Positions 13,046 through 26,960 of a stretch of 64,000 nt of DNA are shown piece after piece. The notes beneath the pieces were generated by a model. It was given only the letters and a program-made list of their open reading frames with translations. It was not told the origin of the DNA and searched no databases. A program made the position numbers and the translations under genes. Source of the stretch: Schistocephalus solidus (taxonomy: Eukaryota; Platyhelminthes; Cestoda; Diphyllobothriidea; Diphyllobothriidae); the NCBI GenBank assembly GCA_017591395.1, contig WEDG01000839.1, forward strand, positions 62,001-126,000. Direction: 5' to 3'. The stretch's first letter is position 1. Each line of letters begins with the position of its first letter.

Positions 13046-16000
13046 GAAACATAGGTAAATTCCCGGTGCATCCCATCTGCGGCTAGAGTACCTCTTAGTA
13101 CACATTACAAGTCGTTACATGTCTTTTTTACAATGACGTCCTAATAGTGAACGCACCATTATTGGGAAAGCGGCTATTTCAAGGTAGTCAGAAGGGCATC
13201 AACCAGGAGCAGGCAACGACAAAGTTGCGGACAAGTACAGAATTCTACTTAACCGTACATTAAAGGGCTGTATGAGTCCAGCTAGTGATAGATAAAAGTG
13301 ATTGGATTTCATCCCAGGGCAATTGTTTCGCCTTAAAGAAACACACGCGCTAGTATTAAATTCTTAGAAAATGGCTATCGCATTATTTGGGATGCGCCAA
13401 ATTTACTGGTAAAGTCATATGAAACACTCGCGAGAGATTTTGCAGGCTCACCAATTCAGTGCCGACTGTGTTACTACCCACATCGACCATGGTACGCATA
13501 ACTCTGAAATACAGGCGCATTGCATAGGTCATATCACCTACTATGGATTGTGTTATATGCTATGCTTGTGGAAATATTATACGCCGGTTCAGCCATATAG
13601 ACTACTGAGCATATGTCACAGAATTCACAGCGTGAAGATTTTGATTTTTGCCTTAATACGCCGGTTTTAACCATGGGTATTAACGGCTCTGCTCGCTCAG
13701 CAACCTCTAACGCAACACTGTTGGCCACCCCGTGTATCTCTAAGCTTCTTCTGATCGCGCAAACGGCCCGCGTCGTCGTGTCACATGACGATGGGCTAGT
13801 ATAAATGGTTAACTAATTTACGGGTTACTAGCCCCTCACCAACCAGATTTCTGTTTCTGTAACTGCACATCAAAATTTTCCAAACCAATGCAGTGGACTT
13901 GAAGAAAGAAAAGAACGCTTCCTCCTAGTGACCAACAGCATTTATGTAATTTTGGATCTTTGCTATACTTCGTAGCACTAATCATGTAGATCAGACAAAA
14001 AATATGTTATTGATTTATTCCTTTCCTATTTTTTTATAAAGCATATAGGATCCGATTGTGGATAAAACCCAAGGCAGAGCGGGACGAGTGATTTCCGCTA
14101 GAGATCGGTGATCGTTCATAAACGAACCCATAAACTTCTCCAAATGTCGGCATGTGTGATCGCGCGTCTCCATACATGTTCCTAGTGGAATTTCGCGAGT
14201 GCAGTTTATTAAGATTGATCTTAGTTCAGGACAGAATCTGTGAGTTTGAAGTTGCAGGAATCCAACTGCTGAATGACCAATAAATTAAGCTAGATCCTAA
14301 ATCTAACCAAATGGTTCCATCAGCATTGCATAGTATTAAATAAAAAAGTGGAATAAGTAGCTCTTCTTTCGCTAGTCTTATAAAACGAGCTACCGAAAGA
14401 GAAAGACTTCACTTTAATTTTACAACCTTTCAGACAATTTTCCTGCGGTTCACATAGCTTGTTTTTATGGAGAAAATTATGCTTGCGTTGTTGCCAATTT
14501 TCATGCTAACTACTAAGTACTGCAGAAAAATCATCGACTTACCCTGAATTCTCAAAAATCCAATGTTTCTGGCAATTTACAAGAATTAATAGCCACATCA
14601 ACATTTAGAATCTTCAAGTGCTGTAGATTTCCAATCTTAATGAAGGCTACTGTATTCAGGTATCTTAATGTTCCTTTCTAAACGTGAGCAGGTTCTTAAC
14701 ATCTATACACATATGTTTCGACGTTACAGACATCAGCACGTGATGACTGAAATCTTGCAGATACCTAATAAGTTTTCTGACATCTAAAGAGGGTCTGAAA
14801 TTCCAAATGCTGTAAAGGAAAGAGCAAAATGTACTTTCCAAAGTTTTTGTTCGGCCTTTTTCTGCAAGATAAATTGCTCTTAGGAAAAAATATTTCCGAT
14901 TATGAGTAGTATATACGTATTTCGAAAATGCATTATAGCATGCTTAATAGTTTTAAAGAATCTCCCATTTTCGCCTGTTAAGAAACCGACCTGCTGCTAA
15001 GAAAGGCTTTTACATTGCATGCAATACGGCACTCTGCGAATTTTTGAGATAGCAAAATATAAGACAATTCATATTAATCATCTAGCGCACCAATTCATCG
15101 GATTCAAAAGAATTCGGAACACTTTTTCGTCAAAAATATTTATAAAAATTTAGGCCAGTACACAGTTACCAAACCATAGCTGTTTTCTGAGGTTATAATT
15201 TGAATAAAGTTCACACAAATTCAGTGTGCATGTAAAAAGTTCATCTCTGAACGCAAAAAAAGTCAAAAATTGCGAGGAAAAGCTAATGACCGGTAAATTT
15301 ATCACATGGTTTTTGCAAATTAAGGCACCTCATTCTGTTTGTCCAATATTCATATCCTTCTCTTGTGCATGAAGCAAAAAAATATTATTAACATACTTTC
15401 CAGCAAAAGGAATAATATAATTAATAACTTCTCCTACCTGATTGTCCGTGAGATTTTTATCTAATGCACTTTAAATCCTTCATGCATCCTGCTGTCAGCC
15501 ATTTACGTCTCTAACTCGAAAAAGAGTTCAATTTCTACTGGCAAGCGGAAACGAAATTCCACACACAAAATTCGGTTGCGAGTGCTTTAAAGAAACCTAA
15601 AATTGGGAACACCGAAAAACCCAACGGTGATGTATGATGTGGAGTTGGGAGATTTAAGCGAGCATTTCTTCTTTGCACCCAAAATACAATTTTGCTTATG
15701 GGATCAGTTAATATGATTAACGTGTCAGCGATGCAGAGGCTAAACGCTTACAGTTAACTGCTTTGGATGCCATTGTTATTGAGACTCGATGCATTCTGAA
15801 TTGGCTACACTGTTAACTAAAATACAAGCCTTATTTGAACCAAAATGCGGATTCACTCCTCTTTCAACGGTAACTGAATATGTTATTGTCACTGTGATAC
15901 AATGAACAGGATTCAGTTCAAGTTCATTTTTATGAAAAACATGCATGATTTGTCTAAACTACCGATTGCTAGCAACAGCGAGATAGTTACGCATAATAAT

Positions 16001-18639
16001 AAAGAGAGTAGAAGCGACGTTTTTTGTTTCCAACCTTTTTAACATCGAACCGTGTGCAACTGACAATATCCTTCTTTGTGGAGATTAAGCTGATGTACGT
16101 GATTCCTCGACAAATATGCGTAATAATGCATTTTGAAAACATTAGAAAAATATGTATCAGGCAGATAATGCATTAAAGTCACTGAGAGTTATAATTGCAC
16201 AGGAAAAGAGCTGTGAACTGAGAAGAAAGTAAATTAATGGGGAAGACGTTTGAAAAATATTTATCACTCGCCCCCAGTCTTTCTGACCTCATTAAATTCA
16301 AATGATATGCTAAGTTAAGGATGCTGAAGCCTTACACGAAGTTTTAAAAATTATATGTTTACTAACTTCAATTTAACATCTGCCAGAGCCGAATTTTACT
16401 TTTATTTGGAAGAAGACCAGCAAGATCATTGAAAAATAAACCGACTGTGGTAAGAAATTGTTGAGCGGTGCAAAAACAGGCAAAAATGCTAATTTTCACA
16501 ATATATCAAATTGTGTACTGAGAAAAGCTTTCAACTCCAAAACAGCTTAACCGCTACAGAAGTTTTTTGTAATACGGCTTATCTTTATGACTCTTAATGG
16601 GCTAGTTTTCTTCGACTCATATCTTACATAAACCCGGAAAGTACCAAAATATAAACGAAAATTTTATGCCAGTTGGCAGGCCTTTAGTATGGTGACTAAA
16701 AGCAACAAACGTCTCATTTTAACATTCTTTTTGGTAAACGTTTTTCACAAGTGGGTAAAAGGAAAGGTCTGACAGACAACAATAAACCCGAAAATAGCAA
16801 AAGAATGCGCAAACACGCAACCCAACACATGCAGCAAGAAAACATACATAAACGTGTCCGAATAACCTCTTTGTTGGACACTGGCCTTTGACAGACCAAT
16901 CGTGAGACTAATGAGAGCCATTTAGTCGGTACGCCTATTTCCGCGTCAATAGACAACTGTGAAAAATAAGCTGCTTTCTCAAGACATTTAAATAATTTTC
17001 CTTGACGAACATGCTTGGTATGATCTTTTAAACTTACAGGGTTGCCTTCATGGTACCGTGCGCTTACTTTCAGTTTTTTTCCAGTCTTAAGCTAACATTT
17101 TAAGGCCACAAACCTGGGGAAGTTGAGCGGACAAGGGAAGTTAAACGGTGCTAAAGTCGTAAAAATACTTCTCAGGTTAATGTCCCAGCAGAACAACTCA
17201 GTAAAGTTTCCTTTCAGCCATTATCGCAATAAAATGACTAGAAGTCACTTTGAATCTCACACTAACAGTCACCCATACTATTAAGAAGCAGAAGTCAACC
17301 ACGCACACACAAACAGTGGCTAAAATTGACGCTTACCTAACAGGTATCAACAGCGTATGCTAAATGCAATTTTCTCCTGAACCGAATGTGTGCAAAATAA
17401 AGCCGAAAGCAAAGTTGTGAAGGCCCAGATCTTGGCTAACACCAAGAGGGGCTAGTTTTCAGCGAAAAATGGTAATCTTCACACCATGGTTATCTACGAT
17501 GATCTATACCATTTGGTTATCCCCTGCTGTTGCAAACTCTGCCATGAGTATGATAGAAAATACTCCCTAGGCATTTATTTTGCACTGTTTCATTTTCAAA
17601 TCTTACTTGTTATTTTATAAAAAAACGTTTCGTAGGGAACCAACGAACTATAAAAAACAACCTCAGCCTTGATTAACAACGTGATGTTTAACACGTTTTC
17701 CCTGGCATAACAACGAAATATATCAAGAAAAATAGGCGAATAAAAGTAGGAGAAAGTCACTAGAGCTGTTGCTTCTAAATCCAATCGTTTGCTGGTTACT
17801 CAGCAATGATACCAGTAGTCGTTGATTAGAATCACTGACGGTCAGCTGGCTTTGCGTTTCATTGCTAAATCTAGGATAATAGTTTGGTTAAAAAGTTTTT
17901 AAGGTTAACGCTGAGTGTAATATTATGCTTATATTACAATGACAGTTGCTCATCGATATTAATTAACTGTCATCTTAGATTTCAAAGTTGCAAAATAATC
18001 TGTAAGAGAAAAGGCTCAGATTGATGAAAAAGGAAGCTTATTGGCCAGGCGTTTTAAATTCTCATTCGAACGTATAATCAGGGACAGTCGCAAATAAAGG
18101 CGATAGAGGCACAAAGAATATAGTATAAATATGACTCAGGGAATAAACCAACATATGCATACTTAAATCAGCAGCACAGGAATCGTGTATTGTATGAGGA
18201 AAACTGTTAGTTCACATTCTAGTCGTTAATTGCCATGATTTCATCTCCCATATTGAATGTCAGCGTGATGACTACTTGCAAAGTTTGGCTCACTGACACT
18301 GCAACTATTAGCCAAGTATAAACTCCCAACGTGCCTAATAAATCTGCCCAGGCAAATTACCCAGAGAGAATATGGAGACGAAAAAACACTACACCAGTTC
18401 AAAGATTCTGCCCGAATAACGGTGATCAAATAGCTGAGTGCTCACGCGAATCTCACGTTTTGTGAGACTTTCGACCTCAGGAAACTTGAATATATGGCCG
18501 TGTCTCGTTGAATGCGTCACAACCTGATATCTGGCGTTATTCCGCATCACTAATGTTGCATGTTCGGCAGTTCAAATCTCGAGTACTGTCTCTGATGATT
18601 TGACGTATTGGTTTTCTCCACAACTACCCCAGATCGAAT
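13046..18639. other. Non-coding stretch
   Basis: A GC-richer island at 13420-13840 with overlapping frames on both strands looks like another old repeat; ctagcccctc at its right edge is complementary to GAGGGGCTAG of the 13.0-kb block, so the two could be ends of one element. The rest is AT-rich apart from short frames at 16.7-16.95 and 18.2-18.4 kb with no recognisable product. Confidence 0.4.
17409..17465 (+). repeat. Short shared block, copy 2
   Basis: GAAGGCCCAGATCTTGGCTAACACCAAGAGGGGCTAGTTTTC, differing from the 13.0-kb copy by a single base in this core. Similarity fades on both sides. Confidence 0.8.
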
Positions 18640-19000
18640 AAACGACTTACGACATTTCTTGCCCTGGAAGTGGATCTTTTGACTTCATGCTTGAAAGTTG
18701 CCAACGGTTTCTGTGCCGCCCCATTTGCAAGGGCTGTGAGAAGGCTATTGACGACTTTCAAGGCATCCTTCGTGGGTCAGATTGCTTTTCAACATTTATG
18801 GTCTGTGGAATTGGCTCCCACCTCTTCATTTTTACATGCCCTAGCCACCGATGTTGCGTGGTTGATCATTAGATCTAACCACGTTTCGAAAGATATTCTT
18901 CCTCAGCAACTTTGTCTGTCGCTCCACAACAGGGCGTTTCAACCGTCAACATGGCGACTTTACGCAACAGCGATCGTCGTTAAAGTTAATTACTAATGTA
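18640..19000 (-). mobile_element. Decayed LINE C-terminal tail, different lineage
   Basis: On the minus strand the frame contains HRWLGHVKMKRWEPIP (from 18853), and in the same frame 43 codons later MGRHRNRWQ (18698-18724). RWLGHV-x-M followed by a basic segment and a RN-RW motif is the characteristic tail after the reverse-transcriptase domain of many flatworm LINEs. A stop separates the two motifs and several stops precede them, and the spacing is shorter than in intact copies. Plus-strand frames over the same bases (up to 108 codons) are shadows. Confidence 0.55.
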
Positions 19001-19021
19001 ATACTAGTAATGTAATACTAG
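18994..19021. repeat. 14-bp perfect tandem duplication
   Basis: TAATGTAATACTAG occurs twice in direct succession at the edge of the 18.7-kb LINE tail, where a target-site effect is conceivable. Confidence 0.9.
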
Positions 19022-20470
19022 ACCAGTAACCATCTTGTAACGATAATCGCATTTTTTTCGTTAGAATTGCTTCCTAAAAATCTTCTTTCAACCTCTATCA
19101 AAAATGCTCTTTCCACACCTGAAAATAGAAATATTAAATTTTTAAAATATAGGAGTAGCCCCATGAGATAATTGATGGCAAATGGAATTAATGAGAACTG
19201 GTAATTCGTATTTAATCGCAGATGAAATATTCTTGTGTGGTTATTCGCATTCCTTTTAAGTTGCGAACTTAAAAGAACTTGTTCATCCCCAGAATTTGTT
19301 CATAATGTTTTGTTTTTAGTTATTGCGTGGAATTAAAATATTACGGAAGATTTAGGTTACCATTGCAGACGGTTAAGTAGATAAATCTGCCCGCGCATAA
19401 TATGCGTGCCACCCACGCACATTTATTTCGGGAATAAAAGGTACTTGTCTTTAATCAAGTGGGTGTTTTACAATGTTTTTAATGCATTATTATCTTATCA
19501 TACGTAATACTGACTACTTTCAAAATTTTCGATTCAATATAAGTTGAGCAGTATTGAGGTGATGGAGTTTAAATCATCAAGTATATCATCGATCAGATTA
19601 AAGGATTTTGTCAGTGGTTTTACCGACGGAGAAGGTTATGCATCAACTTGCAATCCCAGAACGCATGAACTGAGATTGTAAGACAGGTTAGCTCGGTCAA
19701 AAACCAACTAGCAAGGCATTTGAATACGCAGCAATCGAGCATGTTCAATTTCTTAAAAAAATGGCTTTCACTGATCTGGCCGAATTTTTTTTTAACTACC
19801 GCTTTGCATATTTGACTAAGCATCACGCCGACGATGACATAGCATCGTACAGTTATTAATTTGAGCAAGTCATTGGCAGCAAAAAGACAGCAGATATGGT
19901 TTCTGAGTTTTCACCTGTCTAAAAGGCGTTGAAAGTATGGCGTCAAGAGTATAGCAAGTAAGCTGGCACTCGTCATGTCAGTATCTTGTGGCTTGCAGTG
20001 GTAGTTTAAATTGTCAAATGACCGTCCGGGAGCGCTGTAGATTGGTTCTCATGGAAATGTGGACTGGCCATATATTTTTCGTAAACGGTTCAATTTCAGC
20101 TTTTGTGTGACTATTGACCGCACCAACGCATGCTTTCAGAAAATGATCAGAAAAGGTTTGCTCAAAAGTGTAAGCAAGCGAAACGCTCACCGTGTCCAGA
20201 AATCGATTCACAGGTTAAATACGACAGCAGGAATTTAAGACCAGTGAATATTATTAACAGAGGCCACGAGAATCACAAATGTGCGACAAGTGTCTGAGTC
20301 AATAGATGGTAGCTTTTGAAAGCCTTTATTTAATCCGAATTAATGCTTGGGACACCAGGGTTAAATTTTGATATCTGATTCGACTCTGAGTAAATAGCTT
20401 AGCCATGCCGTCCAGTTAAATAAAGATGGGCGTATTTATGAGGAATCTGGCACATATTTTCTTATCTCGT

Positions 20471-20860
20471 GGTTTTCATAATTGCCTTGATAATTTCGTA
20501 AAATATTGCTACTATCGACAAAAATGCAAATGCCAAAAGCTTAAATAAAAAACGAGGCGAAAAAAATGACAAATATTGGAACTGTTTTTATTAAACGCTA
20601 TTTCAAAGAGTACAACCTTATGGGAAGAGGCTTAAGAATCTTGAGGAAAATTAAAACTCCCAGTGGGTTTTTACACCACTGTACATTTGTCTTGCAGTGA
20701 CTACTCTTCCATCAGTCTTGCTTGTGTTTTCGAAACAAAAGCAATGTCAACTTGACATATCTGCTCTGTCGTTCCTCAGAGCAATCTAGCAGTAATAATT
20801 TTATGTAAAATGCTGAAAATGTACCTCTGATGGGTGATTATTAAAACGTTGCGTTAAGGT
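20471..20860. repeat. 390-bp tandem duplication, copy 1
   Basis: This segment is followed immediately by what reads as an identical copy (20861-21250); I saw no mismatch on reading both. The unit is AT-rich, non-coding and unrelated to the other repeats. Only two bases (GT) of microhomology lie at the junction. Confidence 0.95.
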
Positions 20861-21250
20861 GGTTTTCATAATTGCCTTGATAATTTCGTAAAATATTGCT
20901 ACTATCGACAAAAATGCAAATGCCAAAAGCTTAAATAAAAAACGAGGCGAAAAAAATGACAAATATTGGAACTGTTTTTATTAAACGCTATTTCAAAGAG
21001 TACAACCTTATGGGAAGAGGCTTAAGAATCTTGAGGAAAATTAAAACTCCCAGTGGGTTTTTACACCACTGTACATTTGTCTTGCAGTGACTACTCTTCC
21101 ATCAGTCTTGCTTGTGTTTTCGAAACAAAAGCAATGTCAACTTGACATATCTGCTCTGTCGTTCCTCAGAGCAATCTAGCAGTAATAATTTTATGTAAAA
21201 TGCTGAAAATGTACCTCTGATGGGTGATTATTAAAACGTTGCGTTAAGGT
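20861..21250. repeat. 390-bp tandem duplication, copy 2
   Basis: Second, head-to-tail copy of the unit starting ggttttcataattgcc and ending gcgttaaggt. The perfect identity means either a very recent event or an assembly join error. Confidence 0.95.
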
Positions 21251-24200
21251 TTGGAAACATGCCTATGAAAACTGTGTTCGAGTAGTTACTTATTGCATGC
21301 ATATTGATTCTGATTTTGAAAATAACTACTTTATGAACATGTGACAAATGACTTGATAGTACGCCTGTGGCCTTACCACTTCTTTCGTTTCAAAAAAATC
21401 AAAAATGAAAATAATATGTCTTCGTTATTACTCTCGTTATGAGACAGCAGTTTCAATTATTTACAGAAATTAAGTTGCCCTCTTACGTTAACAAAACGTT
21501 AAAAGCGATGTGCAGTAGAGACGAAACCACTGCTGCTATGATGTCATGAATTTTGCTGCCGAAGTGTATAATAAAGTGTTTGTATGAATTATCGAACACA
21601 TAGGGGTAAGAAAACTATTATTATAATGACCATAACGGGCCTTAAGAATGTTTATATCGAGAGTTTACTTAGGACAAAATAAATATCACAACTGCGGAAA
21701 ATATTTAAATAAGCACATGTTCGCTCAGCAAAGAAAGCTTGCTTTTTGTTTTGTTTAGGCAGAACGTAGCTTATAATAAAATATCATCCAAAATTGTATT
21801 GCTATTTAGTTGAGCGAGTTTTCCTCGACCTGCATGTTTAACTTAAAGCATTTTTAACAAAACAATATATGCTTTTATTTATATTTTTTGCAAATTGTTA
21901 CTTGACGTACCACGTGAAACATTATGAAAATATATTTCCAATAAACATTTGGTAGATTTGCTTTTATATTTATAGTAAAATTTAAAGGAACTTAGTTAAG
22001 CGTTTAAGTTGAAGATCATTGCTTAGTATATTTTGAAAGGCAATTTTTAGTGTCAACAAGCTAAAAAATGAACTGTATTAAAACCGAATTTAGAAGGGTA
22101 TTTGTTTTTCTTTGTAAAAGCTTTCTTTTGCAGACAGAAGATATCACTTAGAAATAATACAGTTTTATTTTGTAAAATATTTATGAGGGAGTGTAATCAC
22201 GAAACTGGGCGTGAATGCTTAATTTAATTTATTATTTAGGAAGAGTTAAAGTCCTTAACATATTTTATCAAGAATTTCTTAAGTAGCTTAAAGTTTGCTT
22301 TATAAAGTGACGCAAATTGTATGCTTCACATCCGATAATTATCCCCTATAGGCGTAAAAAAGGCCAAAATACTCACCAAGTAACGAATTATCTTATTGGA
22401 AATGCCGAATGCCTAAACTGAAAGCCAGCACAAAAACCTCTTGAATCATATGAAGATGAAGTTGAAATCTTTAGAGTTTCGCAAATTAACTTGCAAATTT
22501 CTATTAAAGGAAAGTTTCAACGTGTAAATCACTATTTCATGAGATTCAGAGCCTTTTTTAAGTTTTCTCAAACGCCACATCCTAATTTGCCAGAATTATG
22601 TGCACGATAATTAATACTTAAATCCTACTAAAGCAATCATTTCTACTCAAAAATATCTAGCATTCAAAAGGCCAACGGTAATTTGCAAAATCGATGCACT
22701 TTGCCAGCAATTAAGATTTAGAATTCGTGATTTTCAAATCGATATCTGCAGGCAAAAGGGCATGAAGTTTGTCAATGGTCAGTAATGATGATATGAAGGT
22801 TTTGTGGGGAATTTAATTCAACGTTGGCCTAGCTGATTGCATCAACGTTTCACATTCAGCGTGATAATATCATCCCCTGCCTACATTGACGATAAGCCAA
22901 TTCTTTACAGCTAATACATCTTATGTGCCAGTAATTAAACCGGTGAAACGTTCAAGACTGGATTTGGCACAAAATTGGCTAGCTAAGCTATGTTCATGTG
23001 CATCTTTTTATCTTAAGCAACTATTCAGCTTTTGTGATTTTTCAATATATAAAGAAGCCATCTCTTCTTAATGCTTTTAAATTGTGTAATTCTCTCTGTC
23101 ATAACTGCAAAATATTAAGTACAGACGAATTTATCTTGTCAAATACTACCACTTTTTGTTTCCTGACTAGTTCTGGAAATGATGTATTCATACCTGAATT
23201 AGGAAATGCAATGAGATATTGCAAGAACATTTGACCTTCCGAATGACATAGAAACAGGGGCTTAATTCGAATGAGATATCCATATTTTGCTTGTAAATCT
23301 GTCAGTATTTTTAAAGCCTTGGGTTTATCATCTCTTTTTTAAAAAGGGGGTACGCAAGTTACCACCGTTTGCTTGCTAATTTAAGACTAGATGCTAAAAA
23401 GGATCAAACTGCTTTTTAAATTTTTCACCTTTAGAATTCAACCATAAAAACCACGTTGTAATATAACTGTCGAACGATACGATAGAATTCAGGTACATTT
23501 CGTTATATCGAACGGATTTTGTATTTAAGCATGCAATTGAAACGGCCTCCTATCATGCATCCACCAAAATCTAAAAGAGGAAACCTGCGCGTCCATCAAA
23601 TCACATATTTTTCTACTAGTCATGCTCTCTGGCGTCAAATGTAGAGATTTTAATGTAAATGCGCAAATTACAGGTTGAACCAAAAAACACGATGCTGGTA
23701 TGAGGTGTGCTATGTTACTCTACTCTACTTTATAGAAAACTAAAGCAAAGTTTTGAGTGAGTGAAAATTCTCAAAACATTAATGCATTACCCTCAGACGC
23801 ATAGAGAGCAAGTCCGGCGCTGATGCATGAAAAAGAGGTTTGATCGGATAGTTTTTAATGAAGCAAATAAACAATTATTTGACAGAAAAATTTAAATGAA
23901 CAGACACGAATGCGCGAAAGCTTTTGAAGCGTAAATAAATCCAGAGTATGGGACAAGCAATGAAAATAAACTAAATGCCTGGAGGTTAAGCTTAAGTGCA
24001 GTATTTTACATTCCGCTTGAGGTAAGGGTTTCCTTTGAAGATGCATTCAGTCGTCAACCCGTAACATATAAGAACGGAAAATGAATCTTCATAAAATGTT
24101 GGGCCTTTTAACAAAACAAAAGTTTCTTAGCTATAAAATAGCTTAATTTCAGGGGATCCTATCGAAACGACTATGCTACTGTGTATATTTTTAATGTTTG

Positions 24201-25874
24201 AAGATCGGGCGGAATACAGATAAAAGTATTCACATCTAAAAGACTGTAAATTCTGCCGGATAGTTTTCTTAATTCACAGGAACATTTTTCTTTAGGATTA
24301 ATTATGATTCGCCTCCCGAGATTATGGAGGAAATTAGTACGTTTAGGAAAATCTCTGAGATTAAGTAGGCTTTAACAATAACAAATAACATAATAACGGC
24401 TGCCGCTCTCGGTGAACATGAAAATCTAAAATAGTTTGGTCGAAAAAAATACTCCGGACCATATAGTTCGTTTCAGACAATATAATCATGTGTACTACGT
24501 AGCAAAGTAAATTCATAAACTGGAGGACGGTCTGCCACCCAAGAATTCCCAAGCTTTACATCTGCAGAACGTTGACCTAAGATAAGTATAAAGTTCGCTC
24601 AATTAATTTTTTCGTTGTTCCTATTTCTGTTACTGCTAAAACGAAGCTAAAAAAACTAAAGCACAAGTGATAGCATATAACTAGATTCAGTCAGAACGCT
24701 GATTTTTCAATGAAAAAGGATTTGTTAATAACATTTTAATATTTCATTTATGGTTTTCCGCCCAAGACAGAGCTGAGCAATTACAATTCGGTACAAAACT
24801 AGCGTCATTTATAATATAACTGGATTTAAAATCCGTTATACAGCCCATAAATTGTCCGCAAATGAAGGCGTATGAAATGTCGGAAGCAAAATTGCAGAAT
24901 TCAACTTCAAATAATTTATTCTGACTGAAAGAAGAAAACCTTACTAAGAAAACTTATTTTCCAAATACACTAGGTGATTTCACATGAAACGCCGAAATCC
25001 AAGATGTCTCACGGAGTTACGTGTTTGCTGTAAAATTTCAAAATGGTGAGAAGAGTGAAATTCACGTAAGAAAAAATGGTGTCGGGAAATGTCAACTTAA
25101 CGTTTAAAATAAAAGTATTGAATATAAAGTCCGTATCCGTTTTCAAAAAGGCCAATAACTCAGCATTTGAATGGTTGTTTTTGGTTTCCATTAAAAATAA
25201 ATTAGTTAGTAAATGTTTTATATATGAAGCATAAATAATACACAGTAAAACACGATTTAGTATATTGTTGTTCAGAATTATCAAGTGCTATGCCTACGCA
25301 TTTTTATTTCTCTAGTTTTTGTCGATTAATGTCAGTGCGTTTTACAATGTAAGTGCAATGTACTGTGAAAAATCACTTTTTAAGAGAGGAAGACAAATAC
25401 CTATTTTCTTAAGTTCATGGATTTCTGTAAAACGAAACAAAGTTAGTAAAGATTTAGATATTAGAGGAATAGGTTGACTATTTTGAACAAAGCATTGTAA
25501 ATAACAATTGAACCACCAACAAACCGACTATAATTGCGTAGACAATTTTTACTTCTTGATCTCGGTCTAAGATAATGCAAAATCTTTCTCGGGTGGCGTG
25601 TTTAGTTGAAGAAAGTCTGTCACCCTCATTTGCGAGTGTCATTTTGAGAAACTACATAGCTTAGTGCACCTTGATTACTTTTAAAGTGGTCGTAGAACGA
25701 ACGAGTTCGTTTAGTAGGACGATGATGCATCTGGTGATTTTGCAAGCCTTTACAGGTGTAAGTAATGGTCGTCAAGACATATTCGTAACTTTTGTGGGAA
25801 GAAAAACAGATACTTTTGTCTGCAAGTGTCGATGTGCAACCCTTCAATTAAAACGCAGCGGAATCTATGAGCTT

Positions 25875-25901
25875 TGTCGTCATCGTCGTCTTCGTCGTCA
25901 T
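25875..25901. repeat. Short CGT/CTT trinucleotide run
   Basis: gtcgtcatcgtcgtcttcgtcgtcatg, an imperfect trinucleotide run at the end of a 79-codon plus-strand frame, which it helps to keep open. That frame is probably not coding. Confidence 0.7.
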
Positions 25902-26689
25902 GAAACCTAAACAACTTCGCGGTAAGCAAGAGACTGCCTTAAGTTTGAGCACTTGCATTGTATCTGCCCAATGCATATACCATCATCTCAACTCTCATAA
26001 GCCCCATTTCTTGGATATACTAAACAGATGAAATGCTATGAATTCACTCTTCAACCTCTGGTTGTTGATTTTTATTGCAAAAGAAGAGATGTATTGTGAT
26101 TCTTCAGGTACGTTGTTTTTGGCCGTCTCGGTCGGGAAGTTAAATTCTTGACATAGCTGACGAATATACATCAGACATTGGTATGCAAAGGAAGACTAGG
26201 TAAATGTGTATAACCCATGAACAACTTTAAACATTTGTAACAAAATAACCTGACACTATTCTAATCTATGATCAGTAATTTTAACCCTAATACTGCGTAA
26301 AGGTGATTCTTATGCTCGCAGTCCTACTAGCAAAGGCAGTCCACGGTAGAATTTGTGAGTTTTCTGCAGCTTTATGTTCGAACGAACACAAAACGTGTAC
26401 CGGCAACGAGTATATTATGACCGTTCTAATCCGGCAACGACTGCTAACCCTAGCGAATGCAATATATAGGGTTATGGTTAGCTTTAGGAGTAAATTGAAG
26501 TGTATGTAGGCCTGAATAGTTAGGCGTGTTATACGGTCTTATTTATTGCCAAAACCAGCTCACTTGAAAAATAACTGTGGGCATATAAATTATTTTTCAA
26601 TGCCAATCCTTAGCCGAAGTTTTCTCCCTTAAACTTACCCAAACCCCAATTACCCTCGTTGCCAACCTGTCGATTGTGTTCGCTGATAG

Positions 26690-26960
26690 TCGTGCACTAT
26701 TGCAGTGACGAGTAGTATCGTCTCTCAACTATTCGTTGCCCCGTACTGCTATGCACACAACGATAGCAGATTTGCGTAAAATCTGCCGCACTCTCCCCTC
26801 CACCATTATGCTGGAGCTGGTGGCGAAGTGGCGTCGGGATAACAGGAGTCTGAATATACACTGACAAGACTGGACATCTGCCTACGCGTGAAAGTCTGCG
26901 TGATACGAGGGAGCAGCTCGGATCTGATCGGAGCGAGAGTGCCGTGAAAGCCACATTAGG
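26690..26960 (-). repeat. GC-richer dispersed repeat, copy 1
   Basis: The minus strand begins ACGGCACTCTCGCTCCGATCAGATCCGAGC and later has GAGAGTGCGGCAG. Copy 3 has the parallel ATGGCACTCCCACTCCGTTGGATCCGAGCC and GAGAGAGTGCGGTAG in the same order. The 85-codon minus-strand frame here has no recognisable domain. Confidence 0.6.

Larger units (their letters stand above)
19022..26689. other. Non-coding AT-rich stretch
   Basis: Apart from the 390-bp duplication and the short trinucleotide run, I see no gene, RNA or assignable repeat. Frames at 22.9-23.2, 25.0-25.3 and 25.6-25.9 kb are short and compositionally biased. Confidence 0.5.
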
